Shown piece after piece: positions 1 to 6,042 of a stretch of 22,556 nt of DNA; the first letter of the stretch is position 1, and every line of letters starts with the position of its first letter. Both the position numbers and the translations under genes were made by a program. The DNA comes from Clostridia bacterium (lineage in GTDB: Bacteria > Bacillota > Clostridia > Christensenellales > Borkfalkiaceae), in the NCBI GenBank assembly GCA_900767885.1, contig CAAGAU010000027.1, positions 1 to 22,556 of the forward strand, written 5' to 3'. The notes under the pieces were generated by a model that saw nothing but the letters and a program-made list of their open reading frames with translations, made no database searches and was not told the origin of the DNA.

Positions 1-49
1 AAAAAAACCAAAAAAAAAAAAAAAGATCGGTTTTTTTTTTTTAAAAATA
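1..49. other. A/T homopolymer tracts at window edge
   Basis: An A-rich stretch (1-24) is followed by a short GATCGG and a run of 12 T (31-42). The tracts can pair with each other. They also supply the T-rich tail behind the minus-strand terminator at 50-105. No gene is seen. It could be terminator sequence from a gene beyond the edge or low-complexity sequence at a contig end. Confidence 0.5.
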
Positions 50-105
50 AAAACTTAGGCCGGGGGCATTTGCTTTTAAACGCAATTCCCCGCGGCTTAA
101 GTTTT
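50..105 (-). terminator. Intrinsic terminator of the XRE-membrane gene
   Basis: On the minus strand a long imperfect stem pairs AAAACTTA at its base with TAAGTTTT. It continues through a GC-rich middle (GCCG/CGGC and GGG/CCC, two mismatches) and AATTGC/GCAAAT around an A/T-rich loop. A T-rich tail follows toward position 31. The stem overlaps the stop codon of the gene at 104-955. Confidence 0.75.
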
Positions 106-955
106 AATTTACAAAGCAAAAAGTCCGTTCTTTTTCGTTTTTGGAGTCTTTTATCGCTTTCGGCAGCACAAACGGGAAGGTTACTATTCCGACTGCGGCG
201 GTAACGAAAAGCCCTATTATGAATACTCCCGCCGAGAATATAAAGCCTATCACGGCGAACAATAGTTTAACGCATATAAACCAGACTATGCCGTCTAAAT
301 CGAGCGTGAAGATAAGCCCCGGAAATTTAAGCGAACGTAAGAAAAACATAAACACGTCGCATAAGAAGGTGCACCATATAATTTGCGAAACCGAGGCGAA
401 CGCGCCGAGCGTTATAAAAATCGTGCCGCAAATGGCATACGGGAGGTCGTTTGCAGGGCAATTAAGTATTGCGATAATGCCCAAAACGAGCGCGATAGCC
501 GCCGCCACGGTCGCCCATTTTATTCCTCTTAAAAACTCCGTGCGGTTGTTCTTTTTTGTCTGAGCGTGTTTCTGAGCGGTAATTTCCGCATTGCAATTTT
601 TGCAGAATATATGCTGAATCTCCCCGTCGCGCCTTACAACGTATTCTTCGGTGGAAAACAGAGGCTTTTTGCATTTTTCGCAGTAGGCGTATACTACTTT
701 TGTTTCGGTTTTCGGTTGCGCCTGCGAGGCTGTAACGGCAGTTTCGGCGTTTTTGGGTTTTGTTTCAAAAAAGTCGTTTACCGAAATTTCGAATATATCG
801 CAAATTTTCTTTATGGTTTCCAGATCGGGTTCGGAAAGTCCGTTTTCCCATTTGGAAACAGCCTGCGAGGTTACGTTAAGCATGCCTCCCAACTGTGCCT
901 GAGTCATATTTTTCTTTGCCCTTAAAGTGGCTATTTTCGCTCCGTAATTTTCCAT
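104..955 (-). CDS. XRE-family HTH regulator with zinc ribbon and membrane domain
   Basis: The protein has 283 residues in three parts. Residues 5-62 form an XRE/Cro-type helix-turn-helix (TQAQLGGMLNVTSQAVSKWE, then a segment matching LETIKKICDIF). Residues 92-121 carry a CxxC...CxxC pair (C92, C95, C118, C121) typical of a zinc ribbon. From about residue 148 there are three or four hydrophobic segments up to a short charged tail. I infer a membrane-tethered DNA-binding protein; its signal and targets are unknown. The ATG at 955 has AGGAG (965-969) nine bases upstream and an extended -10 promoter at 1015-1023. It is transcribed divergently from the YhhN-like gene, and an inverted repeat in the shared interval is a possible operator. 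The HTH call is safe; the membrane part matches no family I can name. Confidence 0.85.
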   Translation of the reverse strand: MENYGAKIATLRAKKNMTQAQLGGMLNVTSQAVSKWENGLSEPDLETIKKICDIFEISVNDFFETKPKNAETAVTASQAQPKTETKVVYAYCEKCKKPLFSTEEYVVRRDGEIQHIFCKNCNAEITAQKHAQTKKNNRTEFLRGIKWATVAAAIALVLGIIAILNCPANDLPYAICGTIFITLGAFASVSQIIWCTFLCDVFMFFLRSLKFPGLIFTLDLDGIVWFICVKLLFAVIGFIFSAGVFIIGLFVTAAVGIVTFPFVLPKAIKDSKNEKERTFCFVN

Positions 956-1014
956 TGAATATCGCTCCTGTATATTTTAGTTTTGTGGAAAAATTTTCCT
1001 TACACTACACTAAA

Positions 1015-1023
1015 ATTATACCA
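1015..1023 (-). promoter_or_regulatory. Extended -10 promoter for the XRE gene
   Basis: On the minus strand the interval reads TGGTATAAT, a perfect TATAAT (1015-1020) with the TGn extension. No good -35 box sits 16-18 bases upstream, which extended -10 promoters often lack. The predicted start falls near 1008, about 50 bases before the ATG at 955. Confidence 0.6.
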
Positions 1024-1028
1024 AATAA

Positions 1029-1087
1029 AACCAAAAGTTGCACCATTTTTAACTAAACTATAAGTTGAGTTTATGAAACTTTTGGTT
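1029..1087. promoter_or_regulatory. 11-bp inverted repeat in divergent promoter region
   Basis: AACCAAAAGTT (1029-1039) recurs as its exact reverse complement at 1077-1087, with 37 bases between. A smaller palindrome, AACTATAAGTT (1056-1066), lies inside. The left arm sits where the -35 region of the XRE promoter would be. It could be an operator for autoregulation by the XRE protein; binding is inference. Confidence 0.4.
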
Positions 1088-1148
1088 GTAACCGCGCTTT
1101 TTTTCGTTACTTGTAGACTTTTTTTCAAAACGGTGGTAAAATATCCGT

Positions 1149-1835
1149 ATGAAGAACTTTAAAAAAGCGGTCGACGTAAGTTTTTTTGTATGCTGCGCCG
1201 TACTGACGGCGGTCAACGCCTTTATCGATTTTTACGCGGACGGGGACAGTACCGCTACTAAATACGCGGGTATGATGCTTTGTCTGATTTTTGCCGTATA
1301 CGCGTGTTTTTTCGGCGGCAAAGATTCGTTAATCGTGCTATTTGCAATCTTTTTTACGATTATTGCCGATTATTTTCTGCTCGTTAAAAACGATTTTTAC
1401 GAGTGGGGCGTTGCGGCGTTCATAGTGGCGCAAACCGCATACTTTATAAGACTTATATTTTGGCAAAACAAACGACGTTTGCTTTGGACGGCGGCGCGTA
1501 TAATAATCGCCGCGGCTGCCTGCATTGCGGTTGCCGCGGCGCAAATTAACCAAACACTTATATATCTCGTTGCCGTATACGCGTCGCTTTTTTTGATAAA
1601 CGTAATCGAAAGTTATACGCTTTTTTACGGCGGCATAAAAATGAAGATTTTTGCCGTCGGGCTTACGCTGTTTGTATGTTGCGATATATGCGTGTTGCTT
1701 TACAACCTCGGCTCTTTCGTAAGCGTAGGGTACGGCGAGCAGACGGCGGAGTTTTTCGTTAAGTTAAGTTGGATTTTTTATCTTCCGTCGCAGTGTCTGA
1801 TTGCTCTTTCGTCTGCTCCTGACGAGAGTTTATGA
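1149..1835 (+). CDS. YhhN/TMEM86-like membrane protein (lysoplasmalogenase family)
   Basis: The protein has 228 residues, is almost wholly hydrophobic and has about seven or eight predicted membrane helices. The family pattern is visible as TIIADYFLL followed by an EWGVAAFIVAQTAYF helix in the middle, then a CCDICVLLYNLG helix and a C-terminal WIFYLPSQCLIALS helix. YhhN/TMEM86 proteins include lysoplasmalogenases, which cleave the vinyl ether of lysoplasmenyl lipids. Many bacterial members are untested, so the activity is not shown here. The ATG has a GGTGG sequence 12 bases upstream. A TGGTAAAAT extended -10-like box (1134-1142) lies so close that the mRNA could be nearly leaderless. The last 77 bases overlap the convergent DUF308-like gene. 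Confidence 0.65.
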   Translation: MKNFKKAVDVSFFVCCAVLTAVNAFIDFYADGDSTATKYAGMMLCLIFAVYACFFGGKDSLIVLFAIFFTIIADYFLLVKNDFYEWGVAAFIVAQTAYFIRLIFWQNKRRLLWTAARIIIAAAACIAVAAAQINQTLIYLVAVYASLFLINVIESYTLFYGGIKMKIFAVGLTLFVCCDICVLLYNLGSFVSVGYGEQTAEFFVKLSWIFYLPSQCLIALSSAPDESL

Positions 1836-2400
1836 TTTCTTCCGTCCGTTTTGCTTCGACCGACGGCGAATAGAAAGTGGCAAATAGATTCTGCACGCCC
1901 TCGGCAATCATTAAAAGACCCATAATTACGGCGAGCGTTTTTTTGTTTTCGGGCGGGAATTTTATAAGGTAAAATCCGCCGCAGATTACTATTACGGAAA
2001 GCGCGAGCAAAATCCACCAGGCGGCTATTTTATAGCGCTTGGAGAGGGCGGACGACTGCAGTTTGAACGATCCGTCTATAATAGCGATGAGTCCTATAAA
2101 TGCGGCGAGGGCGTCTATTGCGTCGTCGTTGCGTTTTATCAGCAGGAATATTGCGCAGAACAACGCTAAAACCGAGCCGAGTAAACGGAAAAAGAATTTT
2201 ACGTCGCGGGTTTTATCGGCAATTGCAAGCGCGGCGTTTACTACCGAGTACAGCGCGGCGAATATGCCTATCGCGAGTATTGCGTTGGGCAGGGCGTTTT
2301 CGGGAAAAGCGAGCAGACAAATACCCGCCGCCAGAAACAGCGGCACGAATAAAAGCGTACCCGCAGGGTAATTTTTTTTGATTTTGTTTTCGTTTTTCAT
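1759..2400 (-). CDS. DUF308/HdeD-like membrane protein
   Basis: The protein has 213 residues and about six membrane helices arranged as repeated helix pairs, for example GTLLFVPLFLAAGICLLAF, then AALYSVVNAALAI, and FIGLIAIIDGSFKL. A hydrophilic tail of about 35 residues rich in E, K, Q and T follows. This layout fits the DUF308/HdeD group, named for an E. coli acid-resistance membrane protein; its molecular role is unclear. The ATG at 2400 has AGGAGGC about nine bases upstream, so the start is well supported. It is third in a minus-strand run after the CorC-like and CDF genes and may be read through from them. Its hydrophilic tail is encoded opposite the last helix of the YhhN-like gene. Confidence 0.7.
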   Translation of the reverse strand: MKNENKIKKNYPAGTLLFVPLFLAAGICLLAFPENALPNAILAIGIFAALYSVVNAALAIADKTRDVKFFFRLLGSVLALFCAIFLLIKRNDDAIDALAAFIGLIAIIDGSFKLQSSALSKRYKIAAWWILLALSVIVICGGFYLIKFPPENKKTLAVIMGLLMIAEGVQNLFATFYSPSVEAKRTEEIINSRQEQTKEQSDTATEDKKSNLT

Positions 2401-2430
2401 TTTTGTGCCTCCTGTTATTTTTATATCGTT

Positions 2431-2450
2431 AATCGCGTTATGGCGCGATT
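2431..2450. repeat. Intercistronic hairpin between CDF and DUF308 genes
   Basis: AATCGCG (2431-2437) and CGCGATT (2444-2450) form a perfect 7-bp stem with a 6-base loop. No T-run follows on the minus strand, so it is more likely an mRNA stability or processing element than a terminator. Confidence 0.45.
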
Positions 2451-2454
2451 TATT

Positions 2455-3648
2455 TTAATCCGTAAAAGAATTTTCTATCTTCATTATAACGTTGCATTTA
2501 GGCTCGGTTGCGGCAATCCGCGCAGTAACGAAGTTGCGGATTCGGTCGTTCGGAATTTTAAAATCGTATGGTACTACCAGATCGAATATAAGATTGGCGT
2601 GGGTGTCGCCCTCGTTCATTCTGAAATCGTGAATATCGAGATTTTCGTCGAGTTCTTTTACGATTTCGCGCACCTTTTCGCGCAATTCGTTTACGCGCGG
2701 GCTGTCCGTATCTACGGGGTCCATATGTATTACGGCAAGACCGCCGAACTTATTTTGCAACCCATGTTCGAGGTTGTCTATCGCGTCGTGCAGCTGCATT
2801 ACGTCGCCGCTTTTTGGTACTTCGGCATGCAGTATGATAAGTTTGCGCGAAGGTCCGTAGTCGTTTATTATCAGGTCGTGTACGCCTATTATTTTTTGCT
2901 TGTCAAAGTTTAGCGCGTAGTCGGTAATTTCCTTTACGAGTCGCTTATCGGGCGCGCTGCCCAAAAGTAAATCCGCCAGACCTTTCATAGAACTTACGCC
3001 CGTATAGGCAATAAACAGCGAAACGAGTATGCCTGCCGCGCCGTCGAGCGGAAAACTCGCGGTATAGCTCGATAAAACGGTACAAATCAATACTACCGCG
3101 GTTGCAACTGCGTCGTTTAAACTGTCGGAGGCGGTTGCTTTCATCGCAAGCGAATTTATCTTTTTGCCGAGCGCGCGGTTAAACGCCGCCATAAAAAGTT
3201 TTACCGCAACCGATACGGCGAGAATAACGATAGTTAAAATTTCTATCGTGCGGGATTTAAACGAAAGAGTTTCGCCCGCGATTACTTTTTCCAGTGAGGT
3301 TATAAACAGTTGAACGGCGATTACGAGTATTACCGCCGAAACGGCAAGCCCCGTAAAATATTCCATTCTGCCGTGGCCGAAAGGGTGTTCCTTGTCGGGC
3401 TTTTTAGCCGACAATTTAAACCCGAGCAGCGTTATTACCGACGAACCTGCGTCGGAGAGGTTGTTCACACCGTCGGATAATACTGAAATAGCGCCGGTAA
3501 TCGCACCCGCCGCTATTTTCAGTGCGGACAGAGCCGCGTTTAAAATTATGCCCGTTATGCCCGAAAGTTTACCGCATTTTTCGCGGACTTTCGGGTCGTC
3601 GGGATTGTCTGCGTTTTTTATAAACGCATTTATCATTTTATCAAACAT
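2455..3648 (-). CDS. Cation diffusion facilitator (CDF) transporter, probably Mn2+ efflux
   Basis: The protein has 397 residues. Six membrane helices (about residues 30-225) are followed by a cytoplasmic domain longer than the usual CDF tail. CDF proteins export divalent metals by proton antiport. Family marks include HPFGHGRMEY (residues 88-97) after helix 2. The metal site reads N62-x-x-x-D66 in helix 2 and D175-x-x-x-D179 in helix 5. Zinc CDFs such as YiiP use D-x-x-x-D and H-x-x-x-D, whereas N-x-x-x-D with D-x-x-x-D is linked to Mn2+ exporters such as pneumococcal MntE. I therefore infer Mn2+; the substrate is unproven. No good ribosome site precedes the ATG at 3648, so an internal start is possible. 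It lies 29 bases after the CorC-like gene, probably in one operon. Confidence 0.9.
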   Translation of the reverse strand: MFDKMINAFIKNADNPDDPKVREKCGKLSGITGIILNAALSALKIAAGAITGAISVLSDGVNNLSDAGSSVITLLGFKLSAKKPDKEHPFGHGRMEYFTGLAVSAVILVIAVQLFITSLEKVIAGETLSFKSRTIEILTIVILAVSVAVKLFMAAFNRALGKKINSLAMKATASDSLNDAVATAVVLICTVLSSYTASFPLDGAAGILVSLFIAYTGVSSMKGLADLLLGSAPDKRLVKEITDYALNFDKQKIIGVHDLIINDYGPSRKLIILHAEVPKSGDVMQLHDAIDNLEHGLQNKFGGLAVIHMDPVDTDSPRVNELREKVREIVKELDENLDIHDFRMNEGDTHANLIFDLVVPYDFKIPNDRIRNFVTARIAATEPKCNVIMKIENSFTD

Positions 3649-3677
3649 AATTATATTTTATGCGTCCTTGGGAGGAA

Positions 3678-4997
3678 TTATTTTTCTTCGTCCTCTTCTT
3701 CCTCTTCCTCGTCTTCGGTTTCGGGCAGGATAGTTACGCGTATTTGCAGAATGCGTTTGATGGTCTTTTTAAGAATTTCTATTTTAAGTCGTTCAAACTT
3801 AAATTCGTAACCTATGGCGGGTATATCGCCGAGATGTTCTATTATCCAGCCGCTTACGGTGTTGGAGTCGCTTTCCTCGTCGATGTCGAGCGAGAACAAC
3901 TCGCAAAAATCCGAAAGTTCGGCGTTGCCGTCCACGAGGTACACGTCGTCCGAAACTTTATCGAAGTAATTTACCACTTCGTCGTGTTCGTCCCAGATTT
4001 CGCCTACGAGTTCTTCGAGAATATCTTCCAGGGTAACTATGCCGAGCGTACCGCCGTATTCGTCGATAACCACCGCCATATGTACCTTTTGTTTTTGCAG
4101 ACTTTTAAGCAGAACCGAAATTTGCATATGTTCGGTCGCAAGAGCCGTACTCGTTAAAATATTGCGGATATTTTTCGCGCCCGATACGTAAGCGTTGAAA
4201 AAGTCCTTTTCGTGAATCATACCTATCACGGTATCTATCGAGCCTCTGTAAACGGGTATACGCGAATAGCGGTGGCTTAAAAATACGTTTTTGATTTCTT
4301 CCATGCTCGCGTTTTCTTCAACGGCGACCACGTTTACGCGCGGCACTAAAATATCGCCGACTTCGCAGTCGTTGAATTCTATCGCGCTGGAAATAAGTTT
4401 GGTTTCGTCCTTGTCGAGAGTGCCGTCCTCTTTGGCTTCCTCAACGTAAGTAAGCAGTTCTTCTTCGGTAATGACGTCATCGGACTTAAAGCGGAATATT
4501 TTGGAAAGCAAAATTTTCCAACCCTTAAAAAGCAACGTGAGCGGGTAAAAGATAATAATGAGAAAACTTATCATATAACTTACGCCGCAAGCAAATTTTT
4601 CGGGGAACTCTTTAGCAAGCGTTTTAGGCGTTATCTCGCCGAAAATAAGTATAAGCACTGTAGAAACCGCGGTGGAAACCGTCGCCGCAACGCCCTCGTT
4701 TAAAATAAGTTGACTGAAAAGCAACGTAAAAAGGGTAGTCGCGAGAATGTTTACTATGTTATTACCTATTAAAATGGTAGAAATAAACCTGTCGTAATTG
4801 TCGAGTATTTTAAGCGTTTTCTTCGCGGATTTTTTACCGTCGTCGGCGGCTATTTTAAGCCGTGCGCGATTTGCCGAGGTAAAAGCCGTTTCGGTCGCGG
4901 AGAAAAAACCCGACGCAAGAACGAGTATTACAAGCACGATTATATAGCCTGCGTAAGAGTTGGGATTAGGGGGAGGTTGACTGCCGTCTGCTTCCAT
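3678..4997 (-). CDS. HlyC/CorC (CNNM-CBS) family transporter
   Basis: The protein has 439 residues. The N-terminal CNNM/DUF21 membrane domain (about 15-190) shows FFSATETAFTSANRARLK, GNNIVNILATT and FGEITPKTLA. A CBS pair (about 205-330) contains YSRIPVY and DEYGGTLGIVTLEDILEELV. A CorC/HlyC domain follows, and the chain ends in a run of glutamates. Relatives act in Mg2+/Co2+ export and resistance; the old hemolysin name is not good evidence of toxin activity. I place the start at the ATG at 4997 because AAAGGAG (5006-5012) lies eight bases upstream. The reading frame stays open to 5060, but that region is the leader and holds a hairpin. A promoter lies at 5051-5079. Pairing with a CDF exporter suggests a divalent-metal efflux unit. 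Confidence 0.92.
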   Translation of the reverse strand: MEADGSQPPPNPNSYAGYIIVLVILVLASGFFSATETAFTSANRARLKIAADDGKKSAKKTLKILDNYDRFISTILIGNNIVNILATTLFTLLFSQLILNEGVAATVSTAVSTVLILIFGEITPKTLAKEFPEKFACGVSYMISFLIIIFYPLTLLFKGWKILLSKIFRFKSDDVITEEELLTYVEEAKEDGTLDKDETKLISSAIEFNDCEVGDILVPRVNVVAVEENASMEEIKNVFLSHRYSRIPVYRGSIDTVIGMIHEKDFFNAYVSGAKNIRNILTSTALATEHMQISVLLKSLQKQKVHMAVVIDEYGGTLGIVTLEDILEELVGEIWDEHDEVVNYFDKVSDDVYLVDGNAELSDFCELFSLDIDEESDSNTVSGWIIEHLGDIPAIGYEFKFERLKIEILKKTIKRILQIRVTILPETEDEEEEEEDEEK

Positions 4998-5015
4998 AAA
5001 AAATGCTCCTTTAAA

Positions 5016-5038
5016 ATAAAATTCGTCGTGAATTTTAT
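5016..5038 (-). promoter_or_regulatory. Leader hairpin next to the CorC ribosome site
   Basis: ATAAAATTC (5016-5024) and GAATTTTAT (5030-5038) form a perfect 9-bp stem with a 5-base loop. It occupies the predicted 5' end of the mRNA and stops just before the ribosome site at 5006-5012. It may stabilise the message or tune translation. Confidence 0.5.
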
Positions 5039-5050
5039 GAATTAGTACAT

Positions 5051-5079
5051 ATTGTATCATAAATTACGATTTTTGTAAA
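5051..5079 (-). promoter_or_regulatory. Promoter for corC-CDF-DUF308 run
   Basis: On the minus strand TTTACA (5074-5079) and TACAAT (5051-5056) are separated by exactly 17 bases, and TGA just before TACAAT adds an extended -10. The predicted start near 5044 leaves a leader of about 47 bases. Confidence 0.75.
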
Positions 5080-5130
5080 CTGTTTTTAGGGTATGCAAAA
5101 TTTGTCTGTTTCTCTTGTCTGTTTCTCTGC

Positions 5131-5229
5131 GTCATATTGAGCGCAAGCGAAATATCCCACCACCAAAGTGAGGAGAATATATACCTCGTCAGTTCTTCGG
5201 TGGGATCCTTCACTATCGTTCAGGATGAC
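5131..5229. repeat. Intergenic hairpin repeat, copy 1 (intact)
   Basis: A 99-base unit runs from GTCATATTGA to TCAGGATGAC, ends that are inverted copies with two mismatches. Inside, ATCCCACC and GGTGGGAT form an exact 8-bp inverted pair. The unit resembles dispersed intergenic elements starting GTCATTCTGAGCG and ending AGGATGAC seen in many bacterial genomes. A 17-base spacer separates it from copy 2. Confidence 0.8.
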
Positions 5230-5246
5230 GTAGAATAAAGAACACC

Positions 5247-5469
5247 GTCATATTGAGCGCAGGCGAAATATTCCACGACCAAAGTGAGGAGAATATATAC
5301 CCCGTCAGTTCTTCGGTGGGATCCTTCACTATCGTTATGTGGCACTTAACGCTTTCGCGTTAAAACTATCGTTTTCCGCATTTTTTGTCAAAAATGCAAG
5401 TGCCTTATGAATACCGTCGCTCGCAAACCCTTGCAAGCAAGTTTGCTCGCTCGGCATTGACAGGATGAC
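5247..5469. repeat. Intergenic hairpin repeat, copy 2 (split by insertion)
   Basis: This starts 116 bases after copy 1 and matches it closely, with a few substitutions, through CACTATCGTT at 5336. It resumes at CAGGATGAC (5461-5469). The 124 bases between are absent from copy 1. The 17-base spacer that follows matches the first spacer at all but one position. Confidence 0.8.
5337..5460. mobile_element. 124-nt structured insertion inside repeat copy 2
   Basis: The insert has no protein reading frame of note and is rich in nested stems. GGCACTT/AAGTGCC (5341-5347 with 5398-5404) closes two hairpins: TAACGC-TTTC-GCGTTA (5347-5362) and GCATTTTT-TGTC-AAAAATGC (5378-5397). A second half has GCAAAC/GTTTGC (5423-5428 with 5441-5446). 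The last bases before the left junction, ACTATCGTT, recur inside the insert near 5366. It looks like a second miniature element; mobility is inference. Confidence 0.5.
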
Positions 5470-5486
5470 GTAAAATAAAGAACACC

Positions 5487-5526
5487 GTCATATTGAGGTA
5501 AGTGAAATATCCCACGACCAAAGTGA
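5487..5526. repeat. Intergenic hairpin repeat, copy 3 (truncated)
   Basis: This begins with the same GTCATATTGAG, 17 bases after copy 2, and keeps the ATCCCACGACCAAAGTGA segment, then diverges. Only about the first 40 bases remain. The start lies 240 bases from copy 2, which is one 116-base period plus the 124-base insertion. Confidence 0.75.
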
Positions 5527-5597
5527 AGCAATGCAATCAAAGCACTCAATTTTAAACTTTCCACACAAAATCGTAAGAAAACTTTTTTAAAAAATAA

Positions 5598-5626
5598 TTG
5601 ACAAACTTTTTCAAATAAAGTATAAT
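5598..5626 (+). promoter_or_regulatory. Strong promoter of the V-ATPase operon
   Basis: TTGACA (5598-5603) and TATAAT (5621-5626) are both consensus, with a 17-base spacer. The predicted start near 5633 leaves a leader of about 89 bases before the first gene. This is the best promoter match in the window. Confidence 0.9.
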
Positions 5627-5640
5627 CTATGCAGTTGTAT

Positions 5641-5721
5641 AGGTGGAGTCTGTCGCGGTTACGGTAAACAAGTTTACCCTTATCACGACTTTTTTTAAAA
5701 TATGCTGAAAACGGTGGCGTT
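5641..5721 (+). promoter_or_regulatory. Structured leader with terminator-like hairpin; Na+ riboswitch candidate
   Basis: The leader holds GTCGCGGT (5652-5659) pairing with ATCACGAC (5682-5689) with one mismatch. An internal loop follows, then GGTAAAC/GTTTACC (5663-5669 with 5672-5678). Seven T (5690-5696) come directly after, the layout of an intrinsic terminator placed ahead of the first ATPase gene. GAGTC (5646-5650) can pair with GACTT (5687-5691) as an alternative fold. The Na+-I riboswitch class (formerly the DUF1646 motif) is known to control genes that use Na+ gradients, including for ATP production. I cannot confirm the consensus from memory, so class membership is a hypothesis. Confidence 0.55.
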
Positions 5722-6042
5722 ATGATAGAAGAAATGCTTAAAAAAATACGCGAAAGCGAAGCGAGAGCAAACGAGGTGCGCGAGGACGGCGAATCTGAGG
5801 CGCGCAAAATAAGGCTCGATGCCGACGCGAACTATTCTTCGGCGGAAGAGGAGATTAAAAAGAACGCGCGCGCAAAGCGCGAGAGCGAACTGACCATGGC
5901 GAAAACCGCCGCCGCGGAAAATTACGCCGCCTGCGTAGCGGATGCCAAGGCGCAGGGCGATAAAACGGTCGCCGCGTTCGAAAATAAAGCCGCCGCGCTT
6001 GCCGACGAGTTATACGGGAGGGTGATAAGCGGTGATTTCTGA
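5722..6042 (+). CDS. ntpF: V-type ATPase coiled-coil stalk subunit (G/H-like, NtpF)
   Basis: The protein has 106 residues. It is strongly charged and helical, with regular EEMLKKIRESEARANEVRE-type heptads and alanine-rich stretches, and no membrane segment. This is the pattern of the small peripheral-stalk subunit that pairs with subunit E to hold the catalytic head against the membrane part. In E. hirae the same first position is held by ntpF. Sequence similarity in this family is weak, so the call rests on length, coiled-coil character and position. The ATG has only a weak GGTGG ribosome site (5713-5717). Its end overlaps the start of subunit I by 11 bases, suggesting coupled translation. 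Confidence 0.8.
   Translation: MIEEMLKKIRESEARANEVREDGESEARKIRLDADANYSSAEEEIKKNARAKRESELTMAKTAAAENYAACVADAKAQGDKTVAAFENKAAALADELYGRVISGDF

Noticed and set aside
4998..5060. Longer N-terminus for the CorC-like protein
   Set aside because: A strong ribosome site supports the ATG at 4997, and the upstream stretch is the predicted leader with a hairpin and overlaps the promoter.
5388..5807. 139-codon minus-strand reading frame
   Set aside because: It runs through the repeat insert, promoter and leader and into ntpF on the other strand, with no ribosome site or recognisable domain.
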